This document shows positions 17,283 to 26,413 of a DNA stretch of 64,000 bases, piece after piece. The notes beneath the pieces were generated by a model. That model ran no database searches. It saw only the letters and a program-made list of their open reading frames with translations, and had not been told where the DNA came from. The stretch covers positions 62,001 to 126,000 of the forward strand of contig JACJKV010000002.1 of assembly GCA_016901755.1 (NCBI GenBank), read 5' to 3'. Both the position numbers and the translations under genes were made by a program. The DNA is from Thomasclavelia spiroformis. GTDB taxonomy: Bacteria; Bacillota_I; Bacilli_A; Erysipelotrichales; Coprobacillaceae. The stretch's first letter is position 1; each line of letters opens with the position of its first letter.

Positions 17283-18299
17283 CTATATAAATTTTTTTAT
17301 AAACTGATACCAGTTGTAATCTTTTTTATGACTGGCTTTTTCATATTTAAAAGCATGATTTTCAATTATATCTTTAACCATATGTTCCAGATTAAATCGA
17401 ACCAGGAATTCTTTTTCTTCTCTGTTAAGATCAAAATCATTTTTAGCATATGGATTAAAATAGTCATCGATGCGTCTTAACAGCTTATCGCATTCATGTG
17501 ACAGGCGGATTTCGTAGGAAGTGAATTTGAGATATTGTGCTATTTCACTGGCACTGCTGGTGACGAGACCACGACATGATGCAATGAACTGTGTACATGG
17601 ATCTTTTTCTTCACCTCTTGATATTGAACAGATGATACCGATCCCACCAATATAATGATGAATGCCTTCAGGATTTTTAAATGAGAAAATCACAGCATCT
17701 TTATCACCACAAAGCAGGGAAATATTGACGATATTTTTGAAAACATCAATTTGACCATGATACAGATAAGAATATTTGCCAAAGTTATAAGATAAAAACA
17801 GCTGGCTGTCAAGGTGACTGTCTGACAGATCATACCAGGCTTTTTTTAACTGTTCAAACGATAATCCAAAAACAGCATTGACTTTATATGAGGGTGCGTG
17901 AAGAAGATTTTTTTGTTCATATATATAGAGCAAGCCGTATTTTAACTTATCTTTATCATTGAAAGAAGAATCATGATCAGCGGTATCAAAATAATATAAG
18001 CTGTATAGGCCACAGTATCTGGATGCTGAGTAAATTGAATTTTCAGCATATTTTATTGGATGAGCCAGCTGATAAAAATCTTTAGATAAAAAATCATCGA
18101 TTGAAAACTGATAGTATTGCTGCAGATCTGTTAAAAAATCCAGCTTGATGACTGCGTTTTGGCTAATATAGTTACTGATCGTTGAATCTGGTTTATCCCA
18201 TTTTTTAGCAAACTGCTTCTGGTTAGAATTTTCAAAATCAATTAAATATTTTAAATTCTGCGATATATAATACATATAGTCTTTTTCGTGTCCCATCAT
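17283..18299 (-). CDS. XRE-type HTH protein with large unassigned C-terminal domain
   Basis: 338 residues. The N-terminal helix-turn-helix (NLKYLIDFENSNQKQFAKKW then DSTISNYI) is of the XRE/Cro type. The remaining 260 residues hold a possible sensor domain, with a conserved-looking IHHYIGGIGIICSISRG stretch and an acidic C-terminus. I recognise no family for it. GGGAGG precedes the start and TATAAT lies about 40 bases upstream. Its stop is only 6-12 bases from the HD-TGS gene, so the pair is one operon and this protein probably controls or senses for it. Confidence 0.65.
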   Translation of the reverse strand: MMGHEKDYMYYISQNLKYLIDFENSNQKQFAKKWDKPDSTISNYISQNAVIKLDFLTDLQQYYQFSIDDFLSKDFYQLAHPIKYAENSIYSASRYCGLYSLYYFDTADHDSSFNDKDKLKYGLLYIYEQKNLLHAPSYKVNAVFGLSFEQLKKAWYDLSDSHLDSQLFLSYNFGKYSYLYHGQIDVFKNIVNISLLCGDKDAVIFSFKNPEGIHHYIGGIGIICSISRGEEKDPCTQFIASCRGLVTSSASEIAQYLKFTSYEIRLSHECDKLLRRIDDYFNPYAKNDFDLNREEKEFLVRFNLEHMVKDIIENHAFKYEKASHKKDYNWYQFIKKFI

Positions 18300-18439
18300 T
18301 GTTTTCCTCCCATTTTAATTATATGAATCATTATATCATCCAAATTTTTATATCAAAAAACAAAAAGATGAATTCTTAAAAAAAAATAGAAAACAAATTA
18401 AAAAAAACAAGATTGCAGGCAGTAAAATGATTTTTTATC

Positions 18440-18490
18440 AAAAAAAATGAATCAAACTGCTTAAGTGATATAAACAGTAAGATTCATTTT
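18440..18490 (-). terminator. Terminator of the Bce-type operon
   Basis: Arms AAAATGAATC and GATTCATTTT enclose a second pairing (ACTG with CAGT). Read on the minus strand the hairpin runs into eight T. It follows the permease gene by 25 bases. Confidence 0.75.
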
Positions 18491-18515
18491 CAAAAAATGT
18501 TTAATTATTGATAGT

Positions 18516-20534
18516 TCACGATGGTATTTCTTTAACAATGTGATAGTATGTTCTTGAAGTAAAGACATAGACAATGGCATAAATGATAATCATGATGACG
18601 ACAGAAATAACTGTACTGATAATGAATACCTGAATATCAGTAACCAGAAAACTCATCATCATTAATGTGATCATATGGAAGGCAAAAGCCATATGCATGA
18701 CAGCAACAAGCAGTGGTGCAAAGAAGAAAATCAGAATCTGTGAGCGAATCGTCTGTTTGACTTCTTTTTTTGACATACCGACTTTCTGCATGATTTCGAA
18801 GCGTTTTTGATCCTCATAGCCTTCAGATAACTGTTTGTAGTACATGATCAGAATTGTTGCCATTAAAAACAGGATTCCTAAAAACATGCCCAGGAAAAAC
18901 AGACTGCCGTACAGTTCCATTAGCATCTGTCTGATTTCATACTGCGATGAATGATAAAAGGAAATTTTAGATTTTCCTTTTTTTGTACTGGCGGAAAAAT
19001 CATCGAGACATTGATTAAAGATATCTTCTGCTTCTTTTTCATTTGTTGCTTCTTTGTAGACAACAGACAGGTTTTCTGTTGGCCAAAGATCATCATCATA
19101 GAAAGAAGACATCATTTTCTGAATACTGTTTTCATCTTTCATAACGACAACCAGTTTGTTTTCTGCAGCAGGATCATCACTAACAAGCAGTTCGGGCTGA
19201 GTGATGATGCTTTGAATGGTATAGGTATGATCATCAATTTTAAGCTGATCATCAAATTTATAAAAGTTACTGCAGGCCAGGATTTCATGATCATCAAGCA
19301 TGATATTTTCTTTAAAGGCACGGTTATATTCATCCTGAGTTATACCAATCAGATAGCCAATCGTATATTTTCCTGTCTCTTTTTCAGTCATGATTTTTTG
19401 CTGTTCATTGACACGAATGCTTAATGTATATTGTTTTGTATGAAGAAAACTTTTCAGTTCAATATCATGATTTTTTAGTTCTTCTTGAATCTGAGCATAG
19501 AATTCATCGAACTGCTGCTGTGATGGCAATGTCATATCATCATAGCCATAGATGCGTAAATGATAGCTGTCCTGTTGATAGGAAACAACTGTATCTTCGA
19601 TACCATAATACAAAGAAACCGTACTTGATAACATGACCAGAATACAGGTAATCAGGATACAGATACTGGCCAGTCCTACAGCATTCTGTTTCATACGGTA
19701 GATTAGCTGTGAAACAGAAGTAAAGTGCTTTGTCTGATAATAGAAACGGTTGTTTTTCTTTAAAAATTTTAAAAGTGTAATCGATCCGGCAATAAATAAA
19801 AAATATGTGCCTAAAATAACCAGTAAAACAGCAATAAAGAATAAAACAATGGCGGTGACTGGATCATCAATCGTCACGGCAATATAGTAACCAGCTGATA
19901 AACTGGCTACACCAATAAGTGTCATCAGCCACTTGATTTTTGGTTCTTTTTCACCGCTTTGCGCGCCTTGGATCAGTTCAATCGGATTGGATAAATGGAT
20001 CTGAATGACATGGATCAGATAAGACAGAACATCAATCGGCAGAATAATCAGTAACGTAATTAATAATGAGGACCATGAAATATGGAACGTTAAGGCCGTA
20101 TTCATGCCTGCCAGATTGATCAGTAATAAAGAAACCAGCTGACTGAATATGATACCAAAAAGAAAACCAAGCAGCAATGATGTCAAAGATGTCATCATGG
20201 TTTCATAAAAAATCATGATCATGATATGTTTTTTTTCTAAGCCTAAGATATTGTACAGGGCAATTTCTTTTTTACGCCGTTTCATTAAAAAACTGTTCAT
20301 ATAGAAAAGAAATATAATCGAAAACAGGCAGACTACGATGATTCCCAGATTCAATGTGATCTTGATCGTTCTTGTACCTGATGCCATTTTATCAAGACCG
20401 GGATGTGATGATAAATAATTGATCAGATAGAACATCATTACCGTAAATGAACTCATGAGAATATAGGGGATATAGATTTTTGCATTCTTTTTGATATTGG
20501 TGAAAGCCAGACGAGGATAAAAACAGGATTTCAT
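18516..20534 (-). CDS. BceB-like ABC transporter permease (FtsX family)
   Basis: 672 residues. The N-terminus MKSCFYPRLAFTNIKKNAKIYIPYI is typical of BceB. About ten transmembrane helices are arranged 4+2+4 around a large extracellular domain (about residues 315-520), the part that contacts peptide antibiotics and signals to the kinase. FtsX-like helices are at residues 60-80, 110-140, 155-185, 225-275, 285-310 and 535-660. GGAGG precedes the ATG and the gap from the ATPase stop is one base. The substrate is probably a cell-wall-active peptide; which one is unknown. Confidence 0.88.
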   Translation of the reverse strand: MKSCFYPRLAFTNIKKNAKIYIPYILMSSFTVMMFYLINYLSSHPGLDKMASGTRTIKITLNLGIIVVCLFSIIFLFYMNSFLMKRRKKEIALYNILGLEKKHIMIMIFYETMMTSLTSLLLGFLFGIIFSQLVSLLLINLAGMNTALTFHISWSSLLITLLIILPIDVLSYLIHVIQIHLSNPIELIQGAQSGEKEPKIKWLMTLIGVASLSAGYYIAVTIDDPVTAIVLFFIAVLLVILGTYFLFIAGSITLLKFLKKNNRFYYQTKHFTSVSQLIYRMKQNAVGLASICILITCILVMLSSTVSLYYGIEDTVVSYQQDSYHLRIYGYDDMTLPSQQQFDEFYAQIQEELKNHDIELKSFLHTKQYTLSIRVNEQQKIMTEKETGKYTIGYLIGITQDEYNRAFKENIMLDDHEILACSNFYKFDDQLKIDDHTYTIQSIITQPELLVSDDPAAENKLVVVMKDENSIQKMMSSFYDDDLWPTENLSVVYKEATNEKEAEDIFNQCLDDFSASTKKGKSKISFYHSSQYEIRQMLMELYGSLFFLGMFLGILFLMATILIMYYKQLSEGYEDQKRFEIMQKVGMSKKEVKQTIRSQILIFFFAPLLVAVMHMAFAFHMITLMMMSFLVTDIQVFIISTVISVVIMIIIYAIVYVFTSRTYYHIVKEIPS

Positions 20535-20535
20535 T

Positions 20536-21294
20536 TTACTTTCCTCCTGTCGCCAGCAGTGTTAAGGTATCAGCGATTTTCTGATACATCTGTGTGTTTG
20601 TCTGGTTTCCTTTGTATAGCTGATGGAACACTTCACCATCGCGAATGAACAGTACCCGAGAAGCATAGCTAGCGGCTTTTGTACTGTGGGTAACCATCAC
20701 AATGGTCTGACCGTCTTTATTGATCGTATCAAAAATATCTAACAGCTGATCGGTTGATTTGGAATCTAAGGCACCAGTTGGCTCATCAGCGAGGATCAGC
20801 TGTGGCTCAGTAATCAAAGCTCTGGCAACAGCGACTCTTTGTTTCTGTCCTCCAGATATTTCATAGGGATATTTTTCCAGCAGATTTTCGATTCCCAGTT
20901 TGGGCGCTAAAGTATTGAGTTTCTGCTTCATGATTGGATAAGGTTCTTTAGAAAGCACCAGTGGCAAAAAGATATTATCTTTGACAGAAAAGGTATCTAG
21001 CAAATTGAAATCCTGAAAGACAAATCCCAGATTCTGACGACGAAACTGTGAGATTTCCTTTTCTTTCAGCCGAGTAATATCTTTTCCCTGCAGGAAAACC
21101 TGACCGCTGGTCGGTTTATCAAGAGAAGCGAGAATATTCAGCAATGTTGTTTTCCCACTTCCTGATTCACCCATAATAGCGACGTATTCTCCTTCTTCAA
21201 CATGGAAAGTGACATTCGATAAGGCTTGGACCTGCTGATTGGAAAAGCGGGTCCTGTATATTTTTTTTAGATTTTTAACTTCTAACAGTGACAT
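20536..21294 (-). CDS. BceA-like ABC transporter ATP-binding protein
   Basis: 252 residues. Walker A GESGSGKTT, Q-loop FVFQDFNLL, signature ISGGQKQR, Walker [13 protein letters not shown] and switch histidine MVTHS are all intact: the MacB/LolD/BceA class. AAAGGAGG eight bases before ATG 21294 fixes the start. It has its own promoter region behind the kinase gene with a 16-base inverted repeat. Confidence 0.9.
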   Translation of the reverse strand: MSLLEVKNLKKIYRTRFSNQQVQALSNVTFHVEEGEYVAIMGESGSGKTTLLNILASLDKPTSGQVFLQGKDITRLKEKEISQFRRQNLGFVFQDFNLLDTFSVKDNIFLPLVLSKEPYPIMKQKLNTLAPKLGIENLLEKYPYEISGGQKQRVAVARALITEPQLILADEPTGALDSKSTDQLLDIFDTINKDGQTIVMVTHSTKAASYASRVLFIRDGEVFHQLYKGNQTNTQMYQKIADTLTLLATGGK

Positions 21295-21378
21295 AATCTG
21301 TTCCTCCTTTGTCACTTATAGTTTATAAAAAAGGAGAAATGTCTGCCATCGATTAAGCTTACAGTTTCTCCGTTTTAT

Positions 21379-21394
21379 CTTACATTTGTGTAAG
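21379..21394 (-). promoter_or_regulatory. Candidate BceR-type operator
   Basis: CTTACA-TTTG-TGTAAG, a perfect 6-bp inverted repeat with a 4-base spacer, directly after the kinase stop and 85 bases before the ATPase start. TATAAACTATAAG further downstream on the minus strand can serve as -10. The position is where Bce regulators activate their transporter genes. Confidence 0.65.
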
Positions 21395-21396
21395 AA

Positions 21397-22380
21397 TCAT
21401 TCTACCTGCAGATCATCAACATGGAAATTGATCATGACCGTTGTACCCTGATTGGGTTTTGACGTGATCTGGATAGAATGACCCAGATATTTTAAAATGC
21501 GGGCGCATAGATACAGTCCCAGCCCACTGGCTTTTTTATCTTGACGGCCATTATAGCCCGTAAAGCCTTTTTCAAAAATGCGGGGCAGATCTTCTGCCTT
21601 GATACCGATGCCACTGTCTTCGATATAGAGGGTTTCATCTTGCACATAAATATGAATACCACCAGTGCGCGTATACTTTAAGGCATTGGATAGAATCTGT
21701 TCTAATACGAAAGAAAGCCATTTGGCATCGCTGAGAATATCAAGATGGAATTCATCCAGCTGCAATGTTAGCTTTTTCTGAATAAAAAAAGTGGCCTGTT
21801 TTTTGATGACTTCCTGAACAATCGTTTCTAAATTGTCGTGTCTGATCTGCAAATCAGCAGAAATCTGTTCCAGTTTCATATAATGCATTGCCATATCCAC
21901 ATACTGTTCGATTTTCATGACCTGCAGCAGCATTTCACTGTTTGAAACATCCTGTGCTTGAATCAGCAGTCTTAAGGCAAAGATCGGTGTCTTGATCTGA
22001 TGGACCCACATGGTAAAGTAATCAAGCATTTCCTGACTTTGATGCTGCTGTTTTTGTTTAAGTTCGTTAAGTTCACTTGTAAGAGTTTTGATGATAAGCT
22101 GGTAGTCATTTTCCAGCAAAGATGAACTTTGTGGCAGATCCAGCAAAAGCATATCATTTAACTGTAAATTGGTTTCAAGAATTTTTATTTTTTTACAGTA
22201 ATAAAAATAATCAATGCAGAAATAAACAATCAAGATCACCAGACATAAGATGGCAGCATAACTAATGGCGTCGATCAAAGCGTGATACAGATAGAGAATC
22301 AGATAGAAAAGACCGAGCATAGACAAAGTAAAGAGATAGATTGATCTTCGATCATTGAAATAATGGATAAGCTTATTCAT
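21397..22380 (-). CDS. BceS-like intramembrane-sensing histidine kinase
   Basis: 327 residues. Two N-terminal helices (about 12-32 and 36-56) have a very short loop between them, so there is no extracellular sensor domain, as in BceS. The phospho-acceptor histidine is in MWVHQIKTPIFAL (about residue 124). Catalytic domain boxes: N box FVLEQILSNALKYTR, G1 IEDSGIGIKAEDL, F/G2 FEKGFTG and GLGLYLC. It overlaps the regulator gene by 8 bases. Such kinases sense flux through the cognate ABC transporter. Confidence 0.9.
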   Translation of the reverse strand: MNKLIHYFNDRRSIYLFTLSMLGLFYLILYLYHALIDAISYAAILCLVILIVYFCIDYFYYCKKIKILETNLQLNDMLLLDLPQSSSLLENDYQLIIKTLTSELNELKQKQQHQSQEMLDYFTMWVHQIKTPIFALRLLIQAQDVSNSEMLLQVMKIEQYVDMAMHYMKLEQISADLQIRHDNLETIVQEVIKKQATFFIQKKLTLQLDEFHLDILSDAKWLSFVLEQILSNALKYTRTGGIHIYVQDETLYIEDSGIGIKAEDLPRIFEKGFTGYNGRQDKKASGLGLYLCARILKYLGHSIQITSKPNQGTTVMINFHVDDLQVE

Positions 22381-23050
22381 AGTATAACTGATAACCCAAT
22401 CCTTTCTTTGTCTGAATCAGATGTGCAATGTTAAAAATATCCAGTTTTTTTCTCAGTCGGTTCATATTGACGCTCAATGTATTATCATCAATAAAAGCAT
22501 CACTTTGCCATAAGTTCATCATCAGTTCATCACGCGAAACAAAATGTTCGGCTTTTTCAAACAGTGTCTGCAGAATCTTGAGTTCATTTTTTGTCAGATC
22601 AACGGTTATATCCTGATAACTGATTGTGGCATCCAGAACATTCAGCCTCAGTTCTTTATACGTGAGAATCTGTATGGATTTAGAAAAAGAATAGGTTCTT
22701 CGTAAGAGTGCCTGTATTTTGGCAGTAAGTACATGAAAATCAAAAGGTTTGGTGATGAAATCATCACCGCCCATGGTCATGGCCATCACGATATTCATGT
22801 TTTCACTGGCAGATGAAATAAAAATAATAGGAACAGAAGAAACTTTGCGAATCTGCTGGCACCAGTGGTAGCCATCATAAAATGGCAAGGAAATATCCAG
22901 CAGTATCAGTTCTGGCTGATTTTTCAGATAAAATTCGAGAACATGTTCAAAGTCATTAACAATGTCTACTTCATAATGCCATGTTTCCAGATGCTTTTTT
23001 ATTGCTGAAGCGATAATATCATCATCTTCTACGATCATTATTTTTTGCAT
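22373..23050 (-). CDS. BceR-like OmpR-family response regulator
   Basis: 225 residues. Receiver domain with acidic triad VEDDD and D52 in LILLDISLP, then the K in TKPF; C-terminal winged helix with LTKNELKILQTLF and VNMNRLRKKLD. ATG 23050 is supported by AAGGTGAT; an upstream ATG at 23059 overlaps that site. First gene of a four-gene module (regulator, kinase, ATPase, permease), the standard order. The likely target is the CTTACA-N4-TGTAAG site before the ATPase gene. Confidence 0.9.
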   Translation of the reverse strand: MQKIMIVEDDDIIASAIKKHLETWHYEVDIVNDFEHVLEFYLKNQPELILLDISLPFYDGYHWCQQIRKVSSVPIIFISSASENMNIVMAMTMGGDDFITKPFDFHVLTAKIQALLRRTYSFSKSIQILTYKELRLNVLDATISYQDITVDLTKNELKILQTLFEKAEHFVSRDELMMNLWQSDAFIDDNTLSVNMNRLRKKLDIFNIAHLIQTKKGLGYQLYYE

Positions 23051-23197
23051 TTTTATCACCTTTTTTATTATAGCATATCATCAATGATCAGATAAATCAT
23101 CATCAAAATAAAAGAAAAGACGCTGGTAGATAGGACCTACGAGATTTGTTATAATATAGTATAACAGAGAAAAACAAAAATAATAAAGGTGATAAAA

Positions 23198-23758
23198 GTG
23201 AAATCAGAAAAAGTAAAAATGATAGCTGGAGAAATATATAATCCTGCTCATCTACAACTGGTCCTGGATAGAGCTAAAGCTAATCGTATTTGTACAAAAT
23301 ATAATCAGAAAGCTTTTCATGAAATCAATATGCGTTCAAGACTGTTACAAAAATTGCTGATTACTGATGGCAATTTCTGGATCAAACCACCATTTTATTG
23401 TGATTATGGCTATAATATCCATCTTGGTAAAAATGTTATGATCAATTATCAATGTGTGATCCTGGATGTCTGTCCTGTAGAAATCGGTGATCATACGTTG
23501 ATAGGGCCTGGTACCCATATTTATACTGCCTGTCATTCTCTTGATCCCGAGGAACGGATCAAAGACAGAGAGTTTGGTAAACCGGTAACCATTGGCAAAA
23601 ATGTGTGGATCGGCGGTCATTGTACGATCTTGCCAGGAGTGACTATTGGCTGTCATTCAGTTATTGGCGCTGGCAGTGTCGTTACGAAAGATGTTCCCGA
23701 TCGTGTCATTGTTGCTGGAAATCCAGCCCGAATTATCAAAGCAATCGATGAATCATAA
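23198..23758 (+). CDS. Maltose/galactoside O-acetyltransferase-like hexapeptide-repeat enzyme
   Basis: 186 residues. KMIAGEIYNP at the N-terminus and left-handed beta-helix hexapeptides (IHLGKNVMINYQCVILD, VTIGKNVWIGGHCTILPGVTIG, VIGAGSVVTKDVP) give the Maa/LacA family, which transfers acetyl from acetyl-CoA to sugars. The catalytic histidine is in YTACHSLD. Start GTG 23198 is preferred: AAAGG sits eight bases upstream and it yields the usual N-terminal helix length. It heads a run of small plus-strand genes. Confidence 0.9.
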   Translation: MKSEKVKMIAGEIYNPAHLQLVLDRAKANRICTKYNQKAFHEINMRSRLLQKLLITDGNFWIKPPFYCDYGYNIHLGKNVMINYQCVILDVCPVEIGDHTLIGPGTHIYTACHSLDPEERIKDREFGKPVTIGKNVWIGGHCTILPGVTIGCHSVIGAGSVVTKDVPDRVIVAGNPARIIKAIDES

Positions 23759-23784
23759 AACATTGATAAAAGGAGAAAATATCG

Positions 23785-24183
23785 ATGGTAAAAACACATA
23801 TAAAGGCAATCATTGCCTGTGATATACAAAAAGTTTGGGATACAGTATTGAATATAGAACAATATCCATTGTGGCGCAGTGATCTAAGCAAAACAGAAAT
23901 TTTAAGTGATCGACAGTTTATTGAGTATACGAAAGATCATGTTGCAACGACATTTACGGTGACCTTGCTACAGCCCTGTCAAAGATGGGAATTTGATATA
24001 GATAACAGTCATATCAAAGGTCATTGGACTGGTATCTTTCATAGGACAGGGCAAAGAACAGAAATTCAATTTATTGAAGATGTCACTGCCAAAAAGATAT
24101 GGATGAAACCATTCGTGAAATCATATCTGAAAAAACAGCAGGCAAGGTTCGTTGACGATTTAAAGGCAGCATTAAAAAAATAA
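23785..24183 (+). CDS. SRPBCC/polyketide cyclase-like lipid-binding protein
   Basis: 132 residues. The N-terminal VKTHIKAIIACDIQKVWDTVLNIEQYPLWRSDL and the C-terminal long helix (KSYLKKQQARFVDDLKAAL) match START/SRPBCC proteins that bind a hydrophobic ligand in a helix-grip fold. AAAGGAG precedes the ATG. No catalytic residue can be assigned. Close spacing (26 and 25 bases) to both neighbours suggests one transcript with the acetyltransferases. Confidence 0.75.
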   Translation: MVKTHIKAIIACDIQKVWDTVLNIEQYPLWRSDLSKTEILSDRQFIEYTKDHVATTFTVTLLQPCQRWEFDIDNSHIKGHWTGIFHRTGQRTEIQFIEDVTAKKIWMKPFVKSYLKKQQARFVDDLKAALKK

Positions 24184-24208
24184 ATCAAGATACAAAGGAG
24201 TGAGCTTA

Positions 24209-24784
24209 TTGAATACCCCAACTATAAAGACTGAACGACTGATTTTAAGAAAGTTTACTGAAGCTGATCTGGAAGCACTTTTTCTGATTCTTAAAGATGA
24301 AAAAGTCAATCAGTTTCTTCCGTGGTTTCCAGTACAAACACTGGCAGAAACAAAACGTTTTTATGAAGAAAGATATGCGAGGGTCTATCAGCAGACCTGT
24401 GGCTATGCTATCTGTCTAAAAAATGATGATGTTCCTATCGGCTATATCAAAGTTGATATGGATGACAGTCACGATCTGGGTTATGGCTTGCGTCAGGAAT
24501 TCTGGCATCTTGGCATTGTCAGTGAAGCTGCGCAAGCTATTGTAGAACAGGTCAGAAAAGATGGCTTGCCTTATATTACAGCAACACATGATGTCAACAA
24601 TCCTCGCAGTGGTCAGGTGATGAAGAATATTGGGATGTCATACTGTTATTCTTATCAGGAACAGTGGCAACCAAAAAATATTCTGGTAACTTTTAGAATG
24701 TATCAGCTGAATTTTGATGAACAGGTGAAAACATATAAAAAATACTGGGATATGTATGATTATCATTTTATTGAAAATGTATAG
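24209..24784 (+). CDS. GNAT-family N-acetyltransferase, RimJ-like
   Basis: 191 residues. TERLILRKFTEADLEALF, the central GYGLRQEFWHLGIVSEA acetyl-CoA region and NNPRSGQVMKNIGM are typical of RimJ/RimL-type GNAT enzymes. The acetyl-CoA loop is less canonical than usual (Q/RxxGxG is replaced by RQEFWHLGI). TTG 24209 is chosen because the AAAGGAG site is nine bases upstream; the GTG at 24200 overlaps it. Substrate unknown. Confidence 0.85.
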   Translation: MNTPTIKTERLILRKFTEADLEALFLILKDEKVNQFLPWFPVQTLAETKRFYEERYARVYQQTCGYAICLKNDDVPIGYIKVDMDDSHDLGYGLRQEFWHLGIVSEAAQAIVEQVRKDGLPYITATHDVNNPRSGQVMKNIGMSYCYSYQEQWQPKNILVTFRMYQLNFDEQVKTYKKYWDMYDYHFIENV

Positions 24785-24822
24785 TCGGTTTTTCTTTTTT
24801 AATGACTTTAAGGAAAAATAAA

Positions 24823-25503
24823 ATGACAGATTATGATTTAAATAATATAAATTTAGAATTAAAACAAAATCTTATAGAAAAAATCAAGGAAAAACCTGCT
24901 ATAGAAGACCTTGCCTTTATTATTGAACAGAATCAGCTTTTTTTTGAACTATTTGATATTGTCAATACGGAAAAATCAGCAGTGAAATATACAGCGACAA
25001 AAACAGTCAAATGGTTCAGTGAATATAAACCAGAGCTGATCTATCCTTTTTATTATGAAATCGTTTCATGGTTGAACAGTGACAATCAGTTTATCAAATG
25101 GGATGCAATCATGATCCTGTCTTATCTGGCAGCAGTTGATACAGCACATTATTTTGATAAAATCTATGAAGAATATTTTGCCTTGATTCGTTCACACCAG
25201 ATGATTACTGCCAGCAATGTCGTCAAAAGCTGCTGGCGCTTTGTATTGGCACAGCCTGAATTGGATCAGGATATGACCTTACGTCTGCTTGAAGTGCCAC
25301 AGTTGACATATATTCACAAAAACAAAGTTTCTGAAGAATGCAACTGTATTGTCTGTGGGAATGTACTGGAAAGTTTTGATCATTATTTTCATGTATCGCA
25401 GTATCAAAGTGAAATGATTGATTTTGCCAAAGAACAACTGAACTCGTCGAGAAGAGCAGTTGTACAAAAAGCAAAGAAGTTTTTAAGAAAGCATGAAGTT
25501 TAA
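24823..25503 (+). CDS. HEAT-repeat-like helical protein
   Basis: 226 residues, almost entirely helical. Helical pairs such as SAVKYTATKTVKWFSEYKPE and FIKWDAIMILSYLAAVD look like HEAT repeats. A CNCIVCGN cysteine pair lies near residue 180. The C-terminus SSRRAVVQKAKKFLRKH is basic. No enzyme motif is seen. ATG 24823 has AAGGA upstream; the earlier ATG at 24802 overlaps no good site. HEAT proteins are usually scaffolds; the partner is unknown. Confidence 0.6.
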   Translation: MTDYDLNNINLELKQNLIEKIKEKPAIEDLAFIIEQNQLFFELFDIVNTEKSAVKYTATKTVKWFSEYKPELIYPFYYEIVSWLNSDNQFIKWDAIMILSYLAAVDTAHYFDKIYEEYFALIRSHQMITASNVVKSCWRFVLAQPELDQDMTLRLLEVPQLTYIHKNKVSEECNCIVCGNVLESFDHYFHVSQYQSEMIDFAKEQLNSSRRAVVQKAKKFLRKHEV

Positions 25504-25527
25504 AAGAGAAAAGAAGGTGGGCAAACA

Positions 25528-25701
25528 ATGGAACTGTATTTTATTATATTAATCATTATTGGTATCATAGGATGTGTTTTTGCCAACCAGCTTGATGATC
25601 ATTTTCATGGCCAGGGACGTCTGCAAAAAGTGATGACTGTTTTTGGTGGAGGAGTGATCGTGATTTCAATTATTGGTCTTATTGCCAGTATGATACCATA
25701 A
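25528..25701 (+). CDS. 57-residue membrane protein
   Basis: Open frame of 57 codons. The protein has a hydrophobic N-terminal helix (MELYFIILIIIGIIGCVFA), a polar loop NQLDDHFHGQGRLQK and a second helix (TVFGGGVIVISIIGLIASM), i.e. a two-helix hairpin. AAGGTGGG lies nine bases upstream of the ATG. It follows the HEAT-like gene by 24 bases and precedes the hydrolase by 42, so it belongs to the same run. Function unknown. Confidence 0.6.
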   Translation: MELYFIILIIIGIIGCVFANQLDDHFHGQGRLQKVMTVFGGGVIVISIIGLIASMIP

Positions 25702-25743
25702 GGAAAAAAGACATGACGTTATGAATAAAAAACAGGAGGACAT

Positions 25744-26385
25744 ATGAAAACAATATTGATACATGGATTTGGTCAACAGGAACAAAGCTGGAATGAAACC
25801 ATTTCCTTTATGCAAGAACAAAACAATTTATTATGCCCAAATCTGGCTTCATTGCTTAATGGCCAAGAAGCCACATATGAACATCTCTATCAGGCAATGG
25901 CCCAGTATTGCCAACAGATAGATGAACGTGTCAATCTATGTGGTATTTCTTTAGGTGGTATCCTGGCATTGGATTTTGCCCTTGAATTTCCAAATCTGGT
26001 CAATTCTCTGGTTCTTATTGCCACACCACATCAGATACCGAAGATGATGTTTGCTTTACAGAATATGATTTTCCGATTTCTTCCAGTATCTGCTTTTGAA
26101 GATATGGCTTTTTCTAAGAAAGACACATTTGTTTTGTTAAAATCGATGAAAGATTTAGATTTTAAAGAAAAAGTTAAAAATATTTCTTGTCCAGTGCTGA
26201 TCATTTGTGGAAAAAAGGACAAGACCAATGTCAAATCTGCACAGTATCTATATACCCATATCAAAGATGCAAAGCTTATTCTTCTTGAAAGTACAGGCCA
26301 TGCTGTTAATGAAGAACAACCACAGCAGTTAGCACAGATCCTGCAGGAGTTTTTAATGAATAGTGATAATATAAAAAATATTTAG
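25744..26385 (+). CDS. Alpha/beta-fold hydrolase
   Basis: 213 residues. HGFGQQEQSWNET oxyanion region, nucleophile elbow GISLGG, acid in LIICGKKDKTN and histidine in ESTGHAVNEEQP form a full catalytic triad. Length and layout fit small carboxylesterases of the MenH/YvaM type. CAGGAGG lies three to four bases before ATG. The substrate is not predictable. The flavin-reductase gene follows after 28 bases. Confidence 0.85.
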   Translation: MKTILIHGFGQQEQSWNETISFMQEQNNLLCPNLASLLNGQEATYEHLYQAMAQYCQQIDERVNLCGISLGGILALDFALEFPNLVNSLVLIATPHQIPKMMFALQNMIFRFLPVSAFEDMAFSKKDTFVLLKSMKDLDFKEKVKNISCPVLIICGKKDKTNVKSAQYLYTHIKDAKLILLESTGHAVNEEQPQQLAQILQEFLMNSDNIKNI

Positions 26386-26413
26386 ATAAAATGAAAAAAG
26401 GGAAGTGATCATA

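Noticed and set aside
18951-19424. A 157-codon plus-strand frame inside the BceB-like permease gene
   Set aside because: It is antisense to a gene with clear family motifs, has no ribosome site and no recognisable domain, and its amino acid composition is that of a complement shadow.
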